Part shown: one piece after another, positions 1 through 8,396 of the stretch
How the letters are laid out: every line of letters begins with the position of its first letter
Position numbering within the stretch: the first letter of the stretch is position 1
Assembly: GCF_900156255.1 (NCBI RefSeq)
Contig: NZ_FTMK01000015.1
Span: 1 to 64,000 of the forward strand
Length of the DNA: 64,000 nt
Reading direction: 5' to 3'
DNA from: Paracoccus thiocyanatus
GTDB taxonomy: Bacteria > Pseudomonadota > Alphaproteobacteria > Rhodobacterales > Rhodobacteraceae
The notes under the pieces: model-generated
Seen by the model: the letters and a program-made list of their open reading frames with translations, nothing else
What the model was told of the DNA's origin: nothing
Database searches by the model: none
Position numbers and translations under genes: made by a program

Positions 1-54
1 AGCGATTGATTTCTCTGAGGCGGATTTCGCCTTTGTGTGACTACGGGACGGCTC

Positions 55-1701
55 TTAGGCAGGTTTTGGCAGGTTCAGGGTGTTGAACAGCTCCAATTGT
101 TCCGGGGTTGTCGTTGAGAGGCCATCAATTGAGCGTTCGCCGATTTTCGTGCTGTGGCGCTGTATGCGCGCGAGCATGTCGAGCGCGGTTCTGGGGCTTG
201 CGCTGTGCCCCCTGGCTTTCAGGCGCATGCGCATGACGCGGTAGAGAACGAGGGCCAGGAAGCAGATCAGCGCGTGCGCGCGGATGCGCTCGGGCAGCCG
301 ATGGTGGACTGGCGCGATCTCGATGTCAGATTTGAGCACGCGGAAGCCCCGCTCGATGTCGGCAAGGCCCTTGTAGCGGGCGACGGCCTCGGCAGGGGGC
401 AGGTCCGGGGCGTTGGTGATCAGCGCGAGCTTGCCGTCGAAGAGTTCCGCCTCAGCAATGGCGTCTTCATCGACGTGCCAGCTGAAGCGATCTGCGTCGA
501 GATCGGCCTTGAGGAAGCGCGTGAGTTCTGCCTCTGCGACGGCTCGGGTGAAGCGGCTGTAGGCCCCGCGGTCGGAAGCACGGCGCCCCTTTGCGGTCTT
601 TCCCGCATCCTGGGCATCAAGCTTGCCGACCATCTTCTCGGCCATGGCCTCCAGCTCGGCGATGCGTGCCCGGCGGCGGCCGGCCTGCTCGGCGGCGCGG
701 AAGGGATCATGGGCAACGATCAGGCGGTGACCAGCAAAACGATCCTCGGTCAGCCCGTTCTCGTCAAAGGCCATGTCTCGGAAGGTCTCGACCAGGTCGC
801 TGTAGCGGCGCGCGGGGACGGCGAGGATGAACTCCAACGTTCGCCCGCCCTGTTCGGCCAGAGATGTCAGGGCGCCAATATTGTCGAGGCTAAGCAGCCC
901 GCGGTCGGCCACCAGGATCACGCGCTCGATCGGGAAGCGCTGCAGGACGGTGGTCAGCATGGCTTGCAGCGTCTTGGTCTCGGCCACGTTGCCCGGATGC
1001 ACGGTATGCATGAGCGGCAGCCCCTCGGCGGTCTGCACGACGCCAAGCACGAACTGGCGGGCGATCCCACCGGTCTCCTTGTTCATGCCAAAGGCGCGGA
1101 TGTCGTCCTCGACCTCTCCTTCACCGTGGATGCGCACGGTGGTCAGGTCGTAGAAGACAACCGTCAGATCGCGATCGACCAAGGGCCGGATCTGACGGGC
1201 CAGCTCAGCCTCTACGCGATCAACATTGTCCATCAGGGCGTCCATGGCGCGCAGGAGATGGTGATGCTCGACCTTGGCCGGCATCTCGGGCATGGCCACG
1301 GTGTCGAGCCAGCGCAGGCACCCCAGCTTGCTGGAAGGGTCGCACAGGCGGTTGAAGACCATCGCCCGCACCAACGCCTCGACATCCAGCTTGCGCTTGC
1401 CGGATCGAAGAGCGCGGCCGAGGGCGCGGTCAAAGCCGAGATCCCTCCATAGTTCGTGCAGCGCGAAAACGTCTCCAAATGCTTTGGCAGGTGCGTGAGA
1501 GATCTCTGGTGCTTCTGGTTCGTCGCGCCCGGCCACGCGGCAAAGGCCGCGGATCAACGGGTCGAGATGGCCATCCTGCATCCCGTCGATGCGGCCAAGG
1601 TTGGCAACAACCCGATGGCGCGGTTGCCCCGCCTCGTTCCGATAGGACTCGACGAGCTGCAGGTAGCGCCGTTCACCGCTTTTGCTGATCCGAACAAACA
1701 T
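55..1701 (-). mobile_element. IS1634-type DDE transposase gene
   Basis: A 548-residue transposase that cuts and joins its own insertion sequence. The DDE triad is visible: D185 in FYDLTT, D266 in VADRG and E450 in IERGFRVLK, which is the IS4/IS1634 arrangement. The ATG at 1701 (MFVRISKSGERRYL) was chosen because family members begin this way; an upstream in-frame ATG at 1788 would add 29 unconserved residues. The frame is intact, so the element may still be active. Its outer ends were not resolved: the left end is at or before base 1, and the right end lies between 1702 and about 1860, next to a truncated DUF4186 gene. Family is fairly certain; element boundaries are not. Confidence 0.93.
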
Positions 1702-1800
1702 ACCTACAGAATATTGCAGTTGAACCATCCAGGCAAACCAAAACAGCTGTCGACGTGTGACTACAGAACTTTGACCCTTAGATATCACTAACCCATTGAG

Positions 1801-2094
1801 ATGACTCGATCAGACGGACCGACACCCCTCAAACATAGACCAATTTTGTCGAACTTCGGGGCGCCGGCCGCACCGGCGAATGACGGCCGCCAGACGCCGA
1901 TGCGCGGCCATCCGGTCTTCATCGCCCAGCATGCCACGGCCTGCTGCTGCCGCGGCTGCCTGGAAAAATGGCACCGCATCCCGCGGGGGCGGGCGCTCGA
2001 CGCGGCCGAGCAGGCACGGATCGGCGATCTGCTGATGGCCTGGATCGACCGGCAGATGGGTTTCGATCCGGCAAGCCCGCACCCGCCCCGATAG
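1801..2094 (+). pseudogene. 5'-truncated DUF4186 protein gene
   Basis: The 3' half of a DUF4186 gene, a small conserved family of unknown function. The conserved C-terminal block is present: NDGRQTPMRGHPVFIAQHAT, then CCCRGCLEKWHRIP and a C-terminal helix. Intact family members are about 120-130 residues, with roughly 60 residues before the APANDGRQTPMRG block. Here the frame before that block (from 1801) has unrelated residues, so family similarity starts only around 1855. The break lies just past the transposase gene, so insertion of that element most likely removed the 5' end. A new 97-residue product could start at 1801, but without the N-terminal half it is probably not functional. Confidence 0.75.
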
Positions 2095-2346
2095 GTGCCG
2101 CGCCCCCGCTATGGGGAATTCCAGCCCGGCGCTGAAATCGTTTTCAGCGAATCGCCGCATGTGTTAATTGATCAGTCAGTCAAGTTTTGCAGATTTGTCG
2201 TGGTACCGGACTGCCGGGCCTTCGGGTCCGGCTTCTCTTTTCCAGCCTCCCGCCGGCGGCGGCAGCGGCAAAGCGCCGACCAGGCCTCCGGGCCGGGAAA
2301 GCCCAGGGTCATGCCGATGATCCGGCCCGTTGCGCCGTCCCCGCCT

Positions 2347-2376
2347 GCTTCTTTCGTGCCGAAATATCCTCGGGGG
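2347..2376 (-). repeat. 30-bp intergenic repeat, copy 1
   Basis: A 30-bp sequence starting GCTTCTTTCGTG and containing AAATATCCT followed by a run of G. It matches 57831-57860 at 27 of 30 positions. Both copies lie on the far side of hairpins downstream of a leftward gene (scoB here, pdxH there). Similar 3'-flanking sequences are, from memory, common in Rhodobacteraceae genomes; this was not searched. Confidence 0.75.
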
Positions 2377-2380
2377 TGAA

Positions 2381-2420
2381 TTGCGGCGCCAGCCGCAAGA
2401 GGGGGCAGACAGCCCCCTCT
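2381..2420 (-). terminator. Double hairpin downstream of scoB
   Basis: Two consecutive perfect stems: TTGCGGC (2381-2387) with GCCGCAA (2392-2398), and AGAGGGGGC (2398-2406) with GCCCCCTCT (2412-2420). They share base 2398, so they may be alternatives or stack end to end. They start 13 bases past the scoB stop. No strong U-run follows on the minus strand, so termination may be weak or Rho-assisted. Confidence 0.65.
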
Positions 2421-2433
2421 GCCAGCTTGACGC

Positions 2434-3063
2434 TCAGCCGACGATGGTCGCCTCGGTCGCGGCGCGCAACTCGTCCTCGCTGACGCCCTCGGCCAGCTCG
2501 ACGATCTTCAGCCCGCCCTCGACCACGTCCAGCACGCCAAGGTTGGTGATGATCCGGTTGACCACCCCCTTGCCGGTCAGCGGCAGGGTGCAGGATTTCA
2601 GCACCTTCGATTCCCCGTGTTTCGAGCTGTGGTCCATCACCACCACCACCCGGCCCACGCCCGCGACCAGGTCCATCGCCCCGCCCATGCCCTTGACCAG
2701 CTTGCCGGGGATCATCCAGTTCGCCAGGTCGCCGTTCTCGGCCACCTCCATCGCGCCCAGGATCGCCATGGCGATCTTGCCGCCGCGGATCATGGCGAAG
2801 CTTTCGGCGCTGTCGAAATAGGCGGTCTGCGGCAGCTCCGTCACCGTCTGCTTGCCGGCATTGATCAGGTCGGGGTCCTCTTCGCCCTCATAGGGAAAGG
2901 GGCCGATGCCCAGCATGCCGTTTTCCGATTGCAGCGTGACATGCACCCCTTCGGGGATGTAGTTCGCCACCAGCGTCGGGATGCCGATCCCCAGGTTCAC
3001 ATACCAGCCGTCCTGCAATTCCTGCGCGGCCCGCGCCGCCATCTGGTTGCGGTCCCAAGGCAT
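2434..3063 (-). CDS. scoB: 3-oxoacid CoA-transferase subunit B
   Basis: A 209-residue subunit of the cytosolic CoA-transferase that moves CoA from succinyl-CoA (or a similar donor) to acetoacetate or other 3-oxoacids, used in ketone-body or PHB-derived acetoacetate breakdown. Family signatures are [17 protein letters not shown] near residue 20 and [10 protein letters not shown], in which E47 corresponds to the glutamate that carries the CoA thioester intermediate. It is translationally coupled to scoA: its ATG shares base 3063 with the scoA stop. Length is normal for subunit B. The substrate is inferred from family; related transferases use 3-oxoadipate, but no aromatic-ring genes are nearby. 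Confidence 0.93.
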   Translation of the reverse strand: MPWDRNQMAARAAQELQDGWYVNLGIGIPTLVANYIPEGVHVTLQSENGMLGIGPFPYEGEEDPDLINAGKQTVTELPQTAYFDSAESFAMIRGGKIAMAILGAMEVAENGDLANWMIPGKLVKGMGGAMDLVAGVGRVVVVMDHSSKHGESKVLKSCTLPLTGKGVVNRIITNLGVLDVVEGGLKIVELAEGVSEDELRAATEATIVG

Positions 3064-3806
3064 CAGACGGTCTCCTTCTTGCTGGTCGTGTCGGAGACGC
3101 GCGAACGCGTCGTGCGCTGTTCGATACGCTTCTCGTGCTGGCCCTGGACCAGGCGGTGGACATAGATGCCCGGCAGGTGGATGGCGTCGGCGTCCAGGCT
3201 GCCGGTGGGCACGATCTCCTCGACCTCGCAGATGCAGACGCGGCCGCATTTCGCCGCCGGCACGTTGAAGTTGCGCGCGGTCTTGCGGAACACCACATTG
3301 CCCGACTCGTCCGCCTTCCAGCCCTTGACGATCGACAGGTCCGCGACGATGCCGCGTTCCAGGATATAGGTCTGGCCGTCGAAATCCTTGTGGTCCTTGC
3401 CCTCGGCGATCACGGTGCCGACGCCGGTGCGGGTATAAAAGCCGGGGATGCCGGCGCCGCCCGCCCGCATGCGTTCGGCCAGGGTGCCCTGCGGGTTGAA
3501 CTCCAGCTCCAGCTCTCCCGACAGGTATTGCCGCATGAACTCGGCGTTCTCGCCCACGTAGGAAGAGATCATCTTGCGGATCTGCCGCGAATCCAGCAGC
3601 TTGCCCAGGCCAAAGCCGTCGACGCCGCAATTGTTGCTGGCGACGGTCAGGTCCTTGGTGCCCGCGCGCAAGATCGCCTCGATCAGCAATTCGGGAATGC
3701 CGCACAGCCCGAAACCGCCGGCCGCGATCAGCATCCCATCCGTCAGCAGCCCGTCAAGCGCGGCATCCGCGCTGGGATATATCTTGTTCGATCCTGTCAT
3801 GCGCAT
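3063..3806 (-). CDS. scoA: 3-oxoacid CoA-transferase subunit A
   Basis: A 247-residue alpha subunit, partner of scoB in the same operon. The glycine-rich CoA-binding segment [16 protein letters not shown] lies near residues 30-45, and [13 protein letters not shown] near 56-69 is also typical. The C-terminal tail ([19 protein letters not shown]) is polar and diverges from the core. ATG at 3806 is used; a second ATG two codons later is equally possible. The operon is divergent from a PAS-LuxR regulator at 3919, which is the likely controller. Confidence 0.92.
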   Translation of the reverse strand: MRMTGSNKIYPSADAALDGLLTDGMLIAAGGFGLCGIPELLIEAILRAGTKDLTVASNNCGVDGFGLGKLLDSRQIRKMISSYVGENAEFMRQYLSGELELEFNPQGTLAERMRAGGAGIPGFYTRTGVGTVIAEGKDHKDFDGQTYILERGIVADLSIVKGWKADESGNVVFRKTARNFNVPAAKCGRVCICEVEEIVPTGSLDADAIHLPGIYVHRLVQGQHEKRIEQRTTRSRVSDTTSKKETV

Positions 3807-3887
3807 CCCTCGATTTGATGACCCCCCGGCAGCCCGTCTGCGTTCCGCCGCAGTCCACCCTGTCGCATGCGGCGCAAATGCTCTATC

Positions 3888-3899
3888 CGTAGGAATACG
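3888..3899. promoter_or_regulatory. Inverted repeat in the scoA/LuxR divergent region
   Basis: CGTA-GGAA-TACG forms a short perfect inverted repeat, extended by ATC to the left and TAGAT to the right. It sits 20 bases before the regulator's ATG and about 80 bases upstream of scoA, where a LuxR-type HTH protein would be expected to bind. Assignment is by position only. Confidence 0.4.
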
Positions 3900-3918
3900 T
3901 AGATGGATAGGTGTTTAC

Positions 3919-4497
3919 ATGCAACGCCCCGCCGCAGCCGGTGATTATGACAGCCTGGGTTTTCGCAATGCGCCCGATGCGACGCTTGTCCTGGCCGAGC
4001 GGTTGATCGTCCGCGCCAGCCTGATGGTCGAGACGGTATTCGGCTGGTCCCCGCAGGCATTGGAGGGCCGGTCCATGCGTTGCCTTTACCCCGGCGAGAC
4101 CGATTTCGAACTGGTGGGCGAACGCGCCTGCAAGGCGCTGCGCGAGCGCCCGTTCTACCGTGACGAACGCTTCATGCGTCATAAGGATGGCCGGATCGTC
4201 TGGATGGAGGGCCGGGGCCGGACCATGGACCAGGCCGACCCGCATCGCCTGGCGATCTGGACCTATCGGCCGCTGGATACGGCAGAGTCGGCGGTCGGGG
4301 CGGGCAGCCTGCTGACCGCGACCGAAAAACGCATCGCCGGCTATCTGGTCAATGGCTTCACCAGCAAGGAGATCGCCAAGTCGCTGGGCTGCTCGCCGCG
4401 GACGGTCGAGGTCCACCGCGCCAACATGATCCGCAAGACGGGCGTGCGCAACAGTTTCGAACTCGTGCGGCGGCTGCTCGACATCGGCTCGGCCTGA
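3919..4497 (+). CDS. PAS and LuxR-type HTH transcriptional regulator
   Basis: A 192-residue DNA-binding regulator. Residues about 15-115 form a PAS-like sensor domain (GWSPQALEGRSM, then FMRHKDGRIVWMEGRGR). Residues about 125-187 are a LuxR/GerE HTH (LTATEKRIAGYLVNGFTSKE, SPRTVEVHRANMIRKTGV). No receiver domain is present, so it probably senses a ligand or redox signal through PAS. The ATG at 3919 follows an AT-rich leader; the frame is open far upstream but only through the antisense of scoA. Divergence from scoAB suggests it controls ketone-body or fatty-acid breakdown. The ligand cannot be told from sequence. Confidence 0.88.
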   Translation: MQRPAAAGDYDSLGFRNAPDATLVLAERLIVRASLMVETVFGWSPQALEGRSMRCLYPGETDFELVGERACKALRERPFYRDERFMRHKDGRIVWMEGRGRTMDQADPHRLAIWTYRPLDTAESAVGAGSLLTATEKRIAGYLVNGFTSKEIAKSLGCSPRTVEVHRANMIRKTGVRNSFELVRRLLDIGSA

Positions 4498-4687
4498 AGG
4501 TGTTCCGGCGTTCATTTGCTACATAATACGGATTATCACTGGCTTTCCACCGTAGGGCGATCTGCAATATGCGGAACGCCCCTTGGCAATCACCCGCATC
4601 GGCGTTCCGGCATGGGTATCGACGGCATGGATCATGCGCCTGAACGCCATGTTCGCTTCCCCGCTATGTCGGCATGGGATGAAAGCC

Positions 4688-4708
4688 TCGCCCGACGCAA
4701 TCGGGCGA
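4688..4708 (-). terminator. Hairpin downstream of the orphan betaine-binding protein gene
   Basis: TCGCCCGA (4688-4695), loop CGCAA, TCGGGCGA (4701-4708). On the minus strand it lies about 70 bases past the stop at 4777. The surrounding 4498-4776 region has no gene I can support. Confidence 0.5.
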
Positions 4709-4776
4709 AGCCTGGGATTTTCAGCACCATGATCGCTGCGGGGCCTTGTCAGGCCGTCATGACGCAGCGGCCAGGA

Positions 4777-5778
4777 TCAAAGCGCCGCCTCGACCTTTTC
4801 CACGACTTCGGCGGGCAGCCACTTTGTCCAGATATCCTTGTTTTCCTCCAGGAAATAAAGGGCGGCATCCTCTCCCATCGCCTGGTTCTCGCCCTGCCAG
4901 GCCATCAGGCCGGCGACGGTGTCATTGCTCCAGCCGCGGGTGTTGAAATACTCCATGATCGCAGGGTCGATGCGGTCGGCAAAATTCTTGGTCACCACCG
5001 TCATGACCTTATCGACCGGCCAGGCCGTCACCTTGGGATCGGGGCAATCCAGGTTGGTGATGCACCTTTCCCATTCGGCCGGGTCCTGCTGTGCATTGGG
5101 CTCCAGCAGCACCAGTTCATAACGACCCAGCAGCGCGGTCGGGGCCCAGTAATAGGTAACGAAGCCTTCCTGGCGCTCATAGGCCCGCGCGATGGCACCA
5201 TCAAGGCCCGCGGCCGATCCGGGCCGTATCAGGTTGAAGCCCTTTTTTTCGGCCTCATAGGCCTTGAACAGTTGCGCGGTGACGACCGTGGCGCCCCAGC
5301 CTTCGGCGCCATTGAAGATCACGCCCCGGTCGGGGTTTTCGGGGTCAGGGAAAAGTTCGGGATGCGCCAGGGCATCTTCGACCGTCTTGATGTCGGGATG
5401 CGCGTCGGCAAGGTATTTCGGAATCCACCAGCCCTGGATGCCGCCATCGGGAAGGGCCGGCGCGCCATAGACGATCTTGCCGTCATTCAGCCCCTGCGGC
5501 ACGATCTCGGGCAGCAGATCCACCCAGGTTTCGGAAGAAACGTCGGGCGAGCCCTTCTCGATCATCGAGGTGGTCGAGGGCACCGTGTCGCCGGGAATGG
5601 TCTCGACACGGCAGCCAAAGCCATTCTCAAGGACGAACTTGTCGACATAGGTCAGCAGCTCGGCACTTTGGACGTTATGAAGCGCCAAGGTCACGTTGCC
5701 GCAATCCTGGGCACTGGCCGACCATGCGCCGCCAAAGAGGCCGGCGGCCAAGACAGTGGAAGCGAGTAGTTTGTGCAT
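4777..5778 (-). CDS. Betaine ABC transporter substrate-binding protein (orphan, OpuAC/ProX type)
   Basis: A 333-residue periplasmic binding protein for a quaternary amine such as glycine betaine, proline betaine or a hydroxyproline betaine. A signal peptide occupies residues 1-23 (cleavage after SASA, before QDCG). The mature part has the OpuAC fold signatures (EKGSPDVSSETWVDLLPE, KYLADAHPDIKTVEDAL, YYWAPTALLGRYELV). A GGGAGAA ribosome site precedes the ATG. It has no permease or ATPase beside it and resembles the binding protein at 12316, so it probably delivers another ligand to the transporter at 13380-15333. Its promoter region carries a GTATACGATAT site shared with the GntR regulator locus, suggesting hydroxyproline-type control. 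Confidence 0.9.
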   Translation of the reverse strand: MHKLLASTVLAAGLFGGAWSASAQDCGNVTLALHNVQSAELLTYVDKFVLENGFGCRVETIPGDTVPSTTSMIEKGSPDVSSETWVDLLPEIVPQGLNDGKIVYGAPALPDGGIQGWWIPKYLADAHPDIKTVEDALAHPELFPDPENPDRGVIFNGAEGWGATVVTAQLFKAYEAEKKGFNLIRPGSAAGLDGAIARAYERQEGFVTYYWAPTALLGRYELVLLEPNAQQDPAEWERCITNLDCPDPKVTAWPVDKVMTVVTKNFADRIDPAIMEYFNTRGWSNDTVAGLMAWQGENQAMGEDAALYFLEENKDIWTKWLPAEVVEKVEAAL

Positions 5779-5886
5779 GTTCTTTCTCCCCGTGTGCGGC
5801 GTTGATCGGGACAGGCTGCCGCGTTGTTCCCTGACCCGGTTTAGGAGCATCTCACCTGCCCCGCGGAGCAGTCCTTGTCGCATATT

Positions 5887-5898
5887 GGTATACGATAT
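5887..5898. promoter_or_regulatory. Predicted GntR operator upstream of the orphan binding protein
   Basis: GGTATACGATAT lies about 110 bases before the ATG at 5778. It differs by one base from CGTATACGATAT at 28253-28264 and by two from the site at 28349-28360, both beside the GntR gene at 28409. The core GTATAC is palindromic. Binding is inferred from this sharing. Confidence 0.6.
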
Positions 5899-5985
5899 TC
5901 ATTCTACGAAATTTTCGACTAAGGGCGATTCTGTCAAGTCGGTTTTCCGCGGGCGCGCGCCCGCGATATGCCCGGCCGCAAGCCA

Positions 5986-7104
5986 TCACCGCTGATAAGA
6001 GGCCACCGGATCGCCCAGAACCTCCAGGCGCGGGGTCACGCCCAGGCCCGGCACATCCGGGGCGCGGACATGGCCGTTCTCGACACGGAACTCGCCATCG
6101 GCCGTCTTCAACGAGACCATGTCGCGGCATTCCAGCAGGCAGCGAAGCTGCCGCAAGGGCACCGTCTGGCCCAGATGGACGATGGCCGCAAAAGCGATGT
6201 CCGAGCCGGTGGTTTCCTGCACGCTGACCGTATAGCCGGCGGCCAGGCAGATATCGCGGTGCCGCCGCCCGCGGGTCAGGCCGCCGTTCTTCGAGATTTT
6301 CAGCCCGATGCCTTCCGCCGCATCGTCGGCGATCAGCTGGACGATCGAGGCATCGCTTTGCGCCAACTCGTCGAAGATGATCGGCACATCGCTGCGGCGG
6401 CGCAGCGACAGGCATTCGCGCCAGGTCGCGCAGGGCGCCTCCAGCACGAAATCCAGGCCGTGCGGCAGCAGGCGCAGCATGCGTAGGGCCGTCTCGACGC
6501 TCATGCCGCCATTCGCATCCACGATGAAGAATTCGCCCGGCCGCTTGTCGGCCAGCGACGCGGCGATGCGGGCGGCATCCTCTGCCGGGTCGCCGCTGAT
6601 CTTGACCGAATGGCCGATATAGCCCCGCCCCCGATGCTCGGCCACGCGGCGGCGCATATCCTCAGGCTCGCCCATGTAGATCGAGGAGATCACCGGCATC
6701 CGCGCATCGGTGCGGCCGCCCAGCAGGTCGCAGACCGGCATGCCGACGGATTTCCCGAAGATGTCCCAGCAGGCCACGTCCAGCGCCGTCTTGGCATGAT
6801 CGTGCCCCAGCAGCGCCTGGTCCATGGCGTCGTTGATCCGGTCGACCCGGCGCGGGTCCAGCCCCAGCAGATGTGGCGCGATCTCGGCGATGCCGGCCCG
6901 GACCCCCAAGGCATGCGAGGCGATATAGGTCGCGCCGAAAGGCGTGCTTTCGCCCCATCCTTCCAGCCCGCTATCGGTGGTGACGCGAACGATCGTCGCG
7001 TCGAAGCTGCGATATTCCCGGCCGCCCGACAGCGTGTAGACCCCGCCGGAATAGGGCAGTTCCACCTGGAACACGTCGATTTTTTCGATGGCAAGTGCGG
7101 ACAT
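5986..7104 (-). CDS. Enolase-superfamily enzyme, probable cis-3-hydroxyproline dehydratase
   Basis: A 372-residue mandelate-racemase-type enolase-superfamily enzyme. Metal ligands are D196 (IVDANGG), E222 (FVLEAPC) and D245 (IIFDE). The two base lysines are K168 (HSVKIS) and K269 (GIGLKIS). The N-terminal segment YTLSGGREYRSFDATIVRV resembles cis-3-hydroxy-L-proline dehydratases, which yield pyrroline-2-carboxylate. A reductase for that product (26221) and a trans-3-hydroxyproline dehydratase candidate (27192) lie in the same island. It follows the MDR dehydrogenase by 10 bases, likely one transcript. It is clearly distinct from HpbD at 20943. Fold is certain; substrate is inferred and could be another hydroxyproline, its betaine, or a sugar acid. 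Confidence 0.75.
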   Translation of the reverse strand: MSALAIEKIDVFQVELPYSGGVYTLSGGREYRSFDATIVRVTTDSGLEGWGESTPFGATYIASHALGVRAGIAEIAPHLLGLDPRRVDRINDAMDQALLGHDHAKTALDVACWDIFGKSVGMPVCDLLGGRTDARMPVISSIYMGEPEDMRRRVAEHRGRGYIGHSVKISGDPAEDAARIAASLADKRPGEFFIVDANGGMSVETALRMLRLLPHGLDFVLEAPCATWRECLSLRRRSDVPIIFDELAQSDASIVQLIADDAAEGIGLKISKNGGLTRGRRHRDICLAAGYTVSVQETTGSDIAFAAIVHLGQTVPLRQLRCLLECRDMVSLKTADGEFRVENGHVRAPDVPGLGVTPRLEVLGDPVASYQR

Positions 7105-7114
7105 GGGTTTCGCC

Positions 7115-8218
7115 TTACTGGGGGATGGTCAGCACCAGCTTGCCGCCGGTGTTCTTGGACAGGAATTCCTTCTGGGCCTCGACGATCTGCTCCAGGGGCC
7201 AGGTTCCGGCGACATTCGGCCGGATCTCGCCACGCTCGATGTAAGACACCAGGTTTTCGAACACCTCGTCCTCTTGGAAGGTGCAGCCGAAGAAGGTCAG
7301 ATCCTTGAGATACAGGGTGCGCACGTCCAGCTCGACGATCGGCCCGGCGATGGCGCCGGCCACTGCATAGCGCCCGCCCCGCTTCAGCGCCTGAAGAAGT
7401 TCGGGAAAGCCGGAACCGGCCACCACGTCCAGGACGACATCGACGGATTGCGGCGCGACGTGATCGGATAACGGGTCGCCGCGCGGGACCACCTGATCCG
7501 CCCCAAGCGCCCGCAACTGCTTGGCCTTGTTCCCGCCCGCGATAGCTGTCACCCGCGCGCCCCGGCGCTTGGCCAGTTGGATCGCCGCCGAACCGACCCC
7601 GCCCGAGGCGCCGGTGATGACCACATGCTCGCCCTTGCCGACCTGCGCGCGATGGATCATGCCCTCGGCCGTCGACCAGGCGCAGGGCATCGAGGCCAGT
7701 TCGGCATCGCTCCAATCGCAATCGACCTTGTAGGTCTCGGGCGCGGGGGCCTTGGCGTATTGCGCGAAGGCCCCGTCGCATTCGGAACCAAAGGTCCAGC
7801 ATTCCCAGGGCCGGTAGCCGACATAGGACCGCAGCATGTTGCGGACCAGCACCCGCTCGCCGATGCGGTCGGGGCTTACGCCCTTGCCCACCGCGACGAT
7901 CCGCCCGCAGCAATCGGCGCCCTGGATGCGCGGAAAGCTCAGCGCGACCCCCGACCAACTGGCATCGTCGTCATTCGTGGTCTCATAGCCATCGGCGCCG
8001 CCATCCGAGGTCGCGCCCGTGACCCCTTTCGAATACCATCCGATCCGGGTGTTGATGTCGGTATTGTTGATGCCGGCGGCGGCGACCTTGATCAGCACCT
8101 CGTCCGGTCCGGGAACCGGCACTGCAACGTCGTCCCGGATCTCCAGCTTTTCAAAGCCGCCATGCCCGGTCAGCAGGACGGCGGTCATTTCTGTGGGAAT
8201 TGCATCGTCTGACGGCAT
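7115..8218 (-). CDS. MDR-family (zinc-independent) alcohol dehydrogenase/quinone oxidoreductase
   Basis: A 367-residue medium-chain dehydrogenase/reductase. The N-terminal GroES-like domain has INNTDINTR where zinc enzymes carry the catalytic cysteine, so it is probably zinc-independent like quinone oxidoreductases. The Rossmann motif VVITGASGGVGSAAIQLAK lies near residues 195-215. The ATG at 8218 is preceded by AAGGA at good spacing; the frame is open 20 codons further up. It heads a two-gene unit with the enolase-superfamily gene. A 23-bp LysR-like palindrome (8333-8355) lies in its upstream region. Substrate unknown; context suggests a hydroxylated or aldehyde intermediate of imino-acid breakdown. 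Confidence 0.82.
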   Translation of the reverse strand: MPSDDAIPTEMTAVLLTGHGGFEKLEIRDDVAVPVPGPDEVLIKVAAAGINNTDINTRIGWYSKGVTGATSDGGADGYETTNDDDASWSGVALSFPRIQGADCCGRIVAVGKGVSPDRIGERVLVRNMLRSYVGYRPWECWTFGSECDGAFAQYAKAPAPETYKVDCDWSDAELASMPCAWSTAEGMIHRAQVGKGEHVVITGASGGVGSAAIQLAKRRGARVTAIAGGNKAKQLRALGADQVVPRGDPLSDHVAPQSVDVVLDVVAGSGFPELLQALKRGGRYAVAGAIAGPIVELDVRTLYLKDLTFFGCTFQEDEVFENLVSYIERGEIRPNVAGTWPLEQIVEAQKEFLSKNTGGKLVLTIPQ

Positions 8219-8332
8219 TGCAGTTATCCTTGGTTCGTTCGGACCGATCCCCGCCCCAGGCGCGCGCGAGACGATCATCCGCCCATCAAGAAGTGCGTTC
8301 GGATTCGGAGCAACGCACGAAAATTTCCAAAT

Positions 8333-8355
8333 CGAGTTGAGCTGAAGTCAACTCG
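8333..8355. promoter_or_regulatory. LysR-type palindrome upstream of the MDR dehydrogenase
   Basis: CGAGTTGA, 7 bases, TCAACTCG: perfect 8-base arms with the spacing typical of LysR boxes (T-N11-A inside). It lies between the MDR gene start (8218) and the stop of the LysR gene (8397), so it more likely controls the MDR/enolase pair than the regulator itself. A second inverted repeat (GTGCGTT at 8293, AACGCAC at 8312) lies nearer the gene. Confidence 0.6.
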
Positions 8356-8396
8356 GCGAAGCCAATGCCGGCCCGGCCGCGGGATTGCACGGCATC

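Larger units (their letters stand above)
2095..2433. other. Intergenic region between DUF4186 remnant and scoB
   Basis: No convincing gene is seen. Open frames here lack recognisable family features and ribosome binding sites. The right half holds the 30-bp repeat copy (2347-2376) and two hairpins (2381-2398, 2398-2420) described separately; together they form the 3' region of the leftward sco operon. The left half (2160-2220) is locally AT-richer, around ttaattgatcagtcagtc, with no assigned role. Confidence 0.6.

Noticed and set aside
35-1764. Direct 10-bp repeat GTGTGACTAC at 35-44 and 1755-1764 flanking the transposase
   Set aside because: IS ends should be inverted, not direct, and 10 bp is too long and too far inside for a simple target duplication; could be chance.
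2095-2379. Small open frame after the DUF4186 remnant
   Set aside because: No ribosome site or family features; it runs through the repeat and hairpin region.
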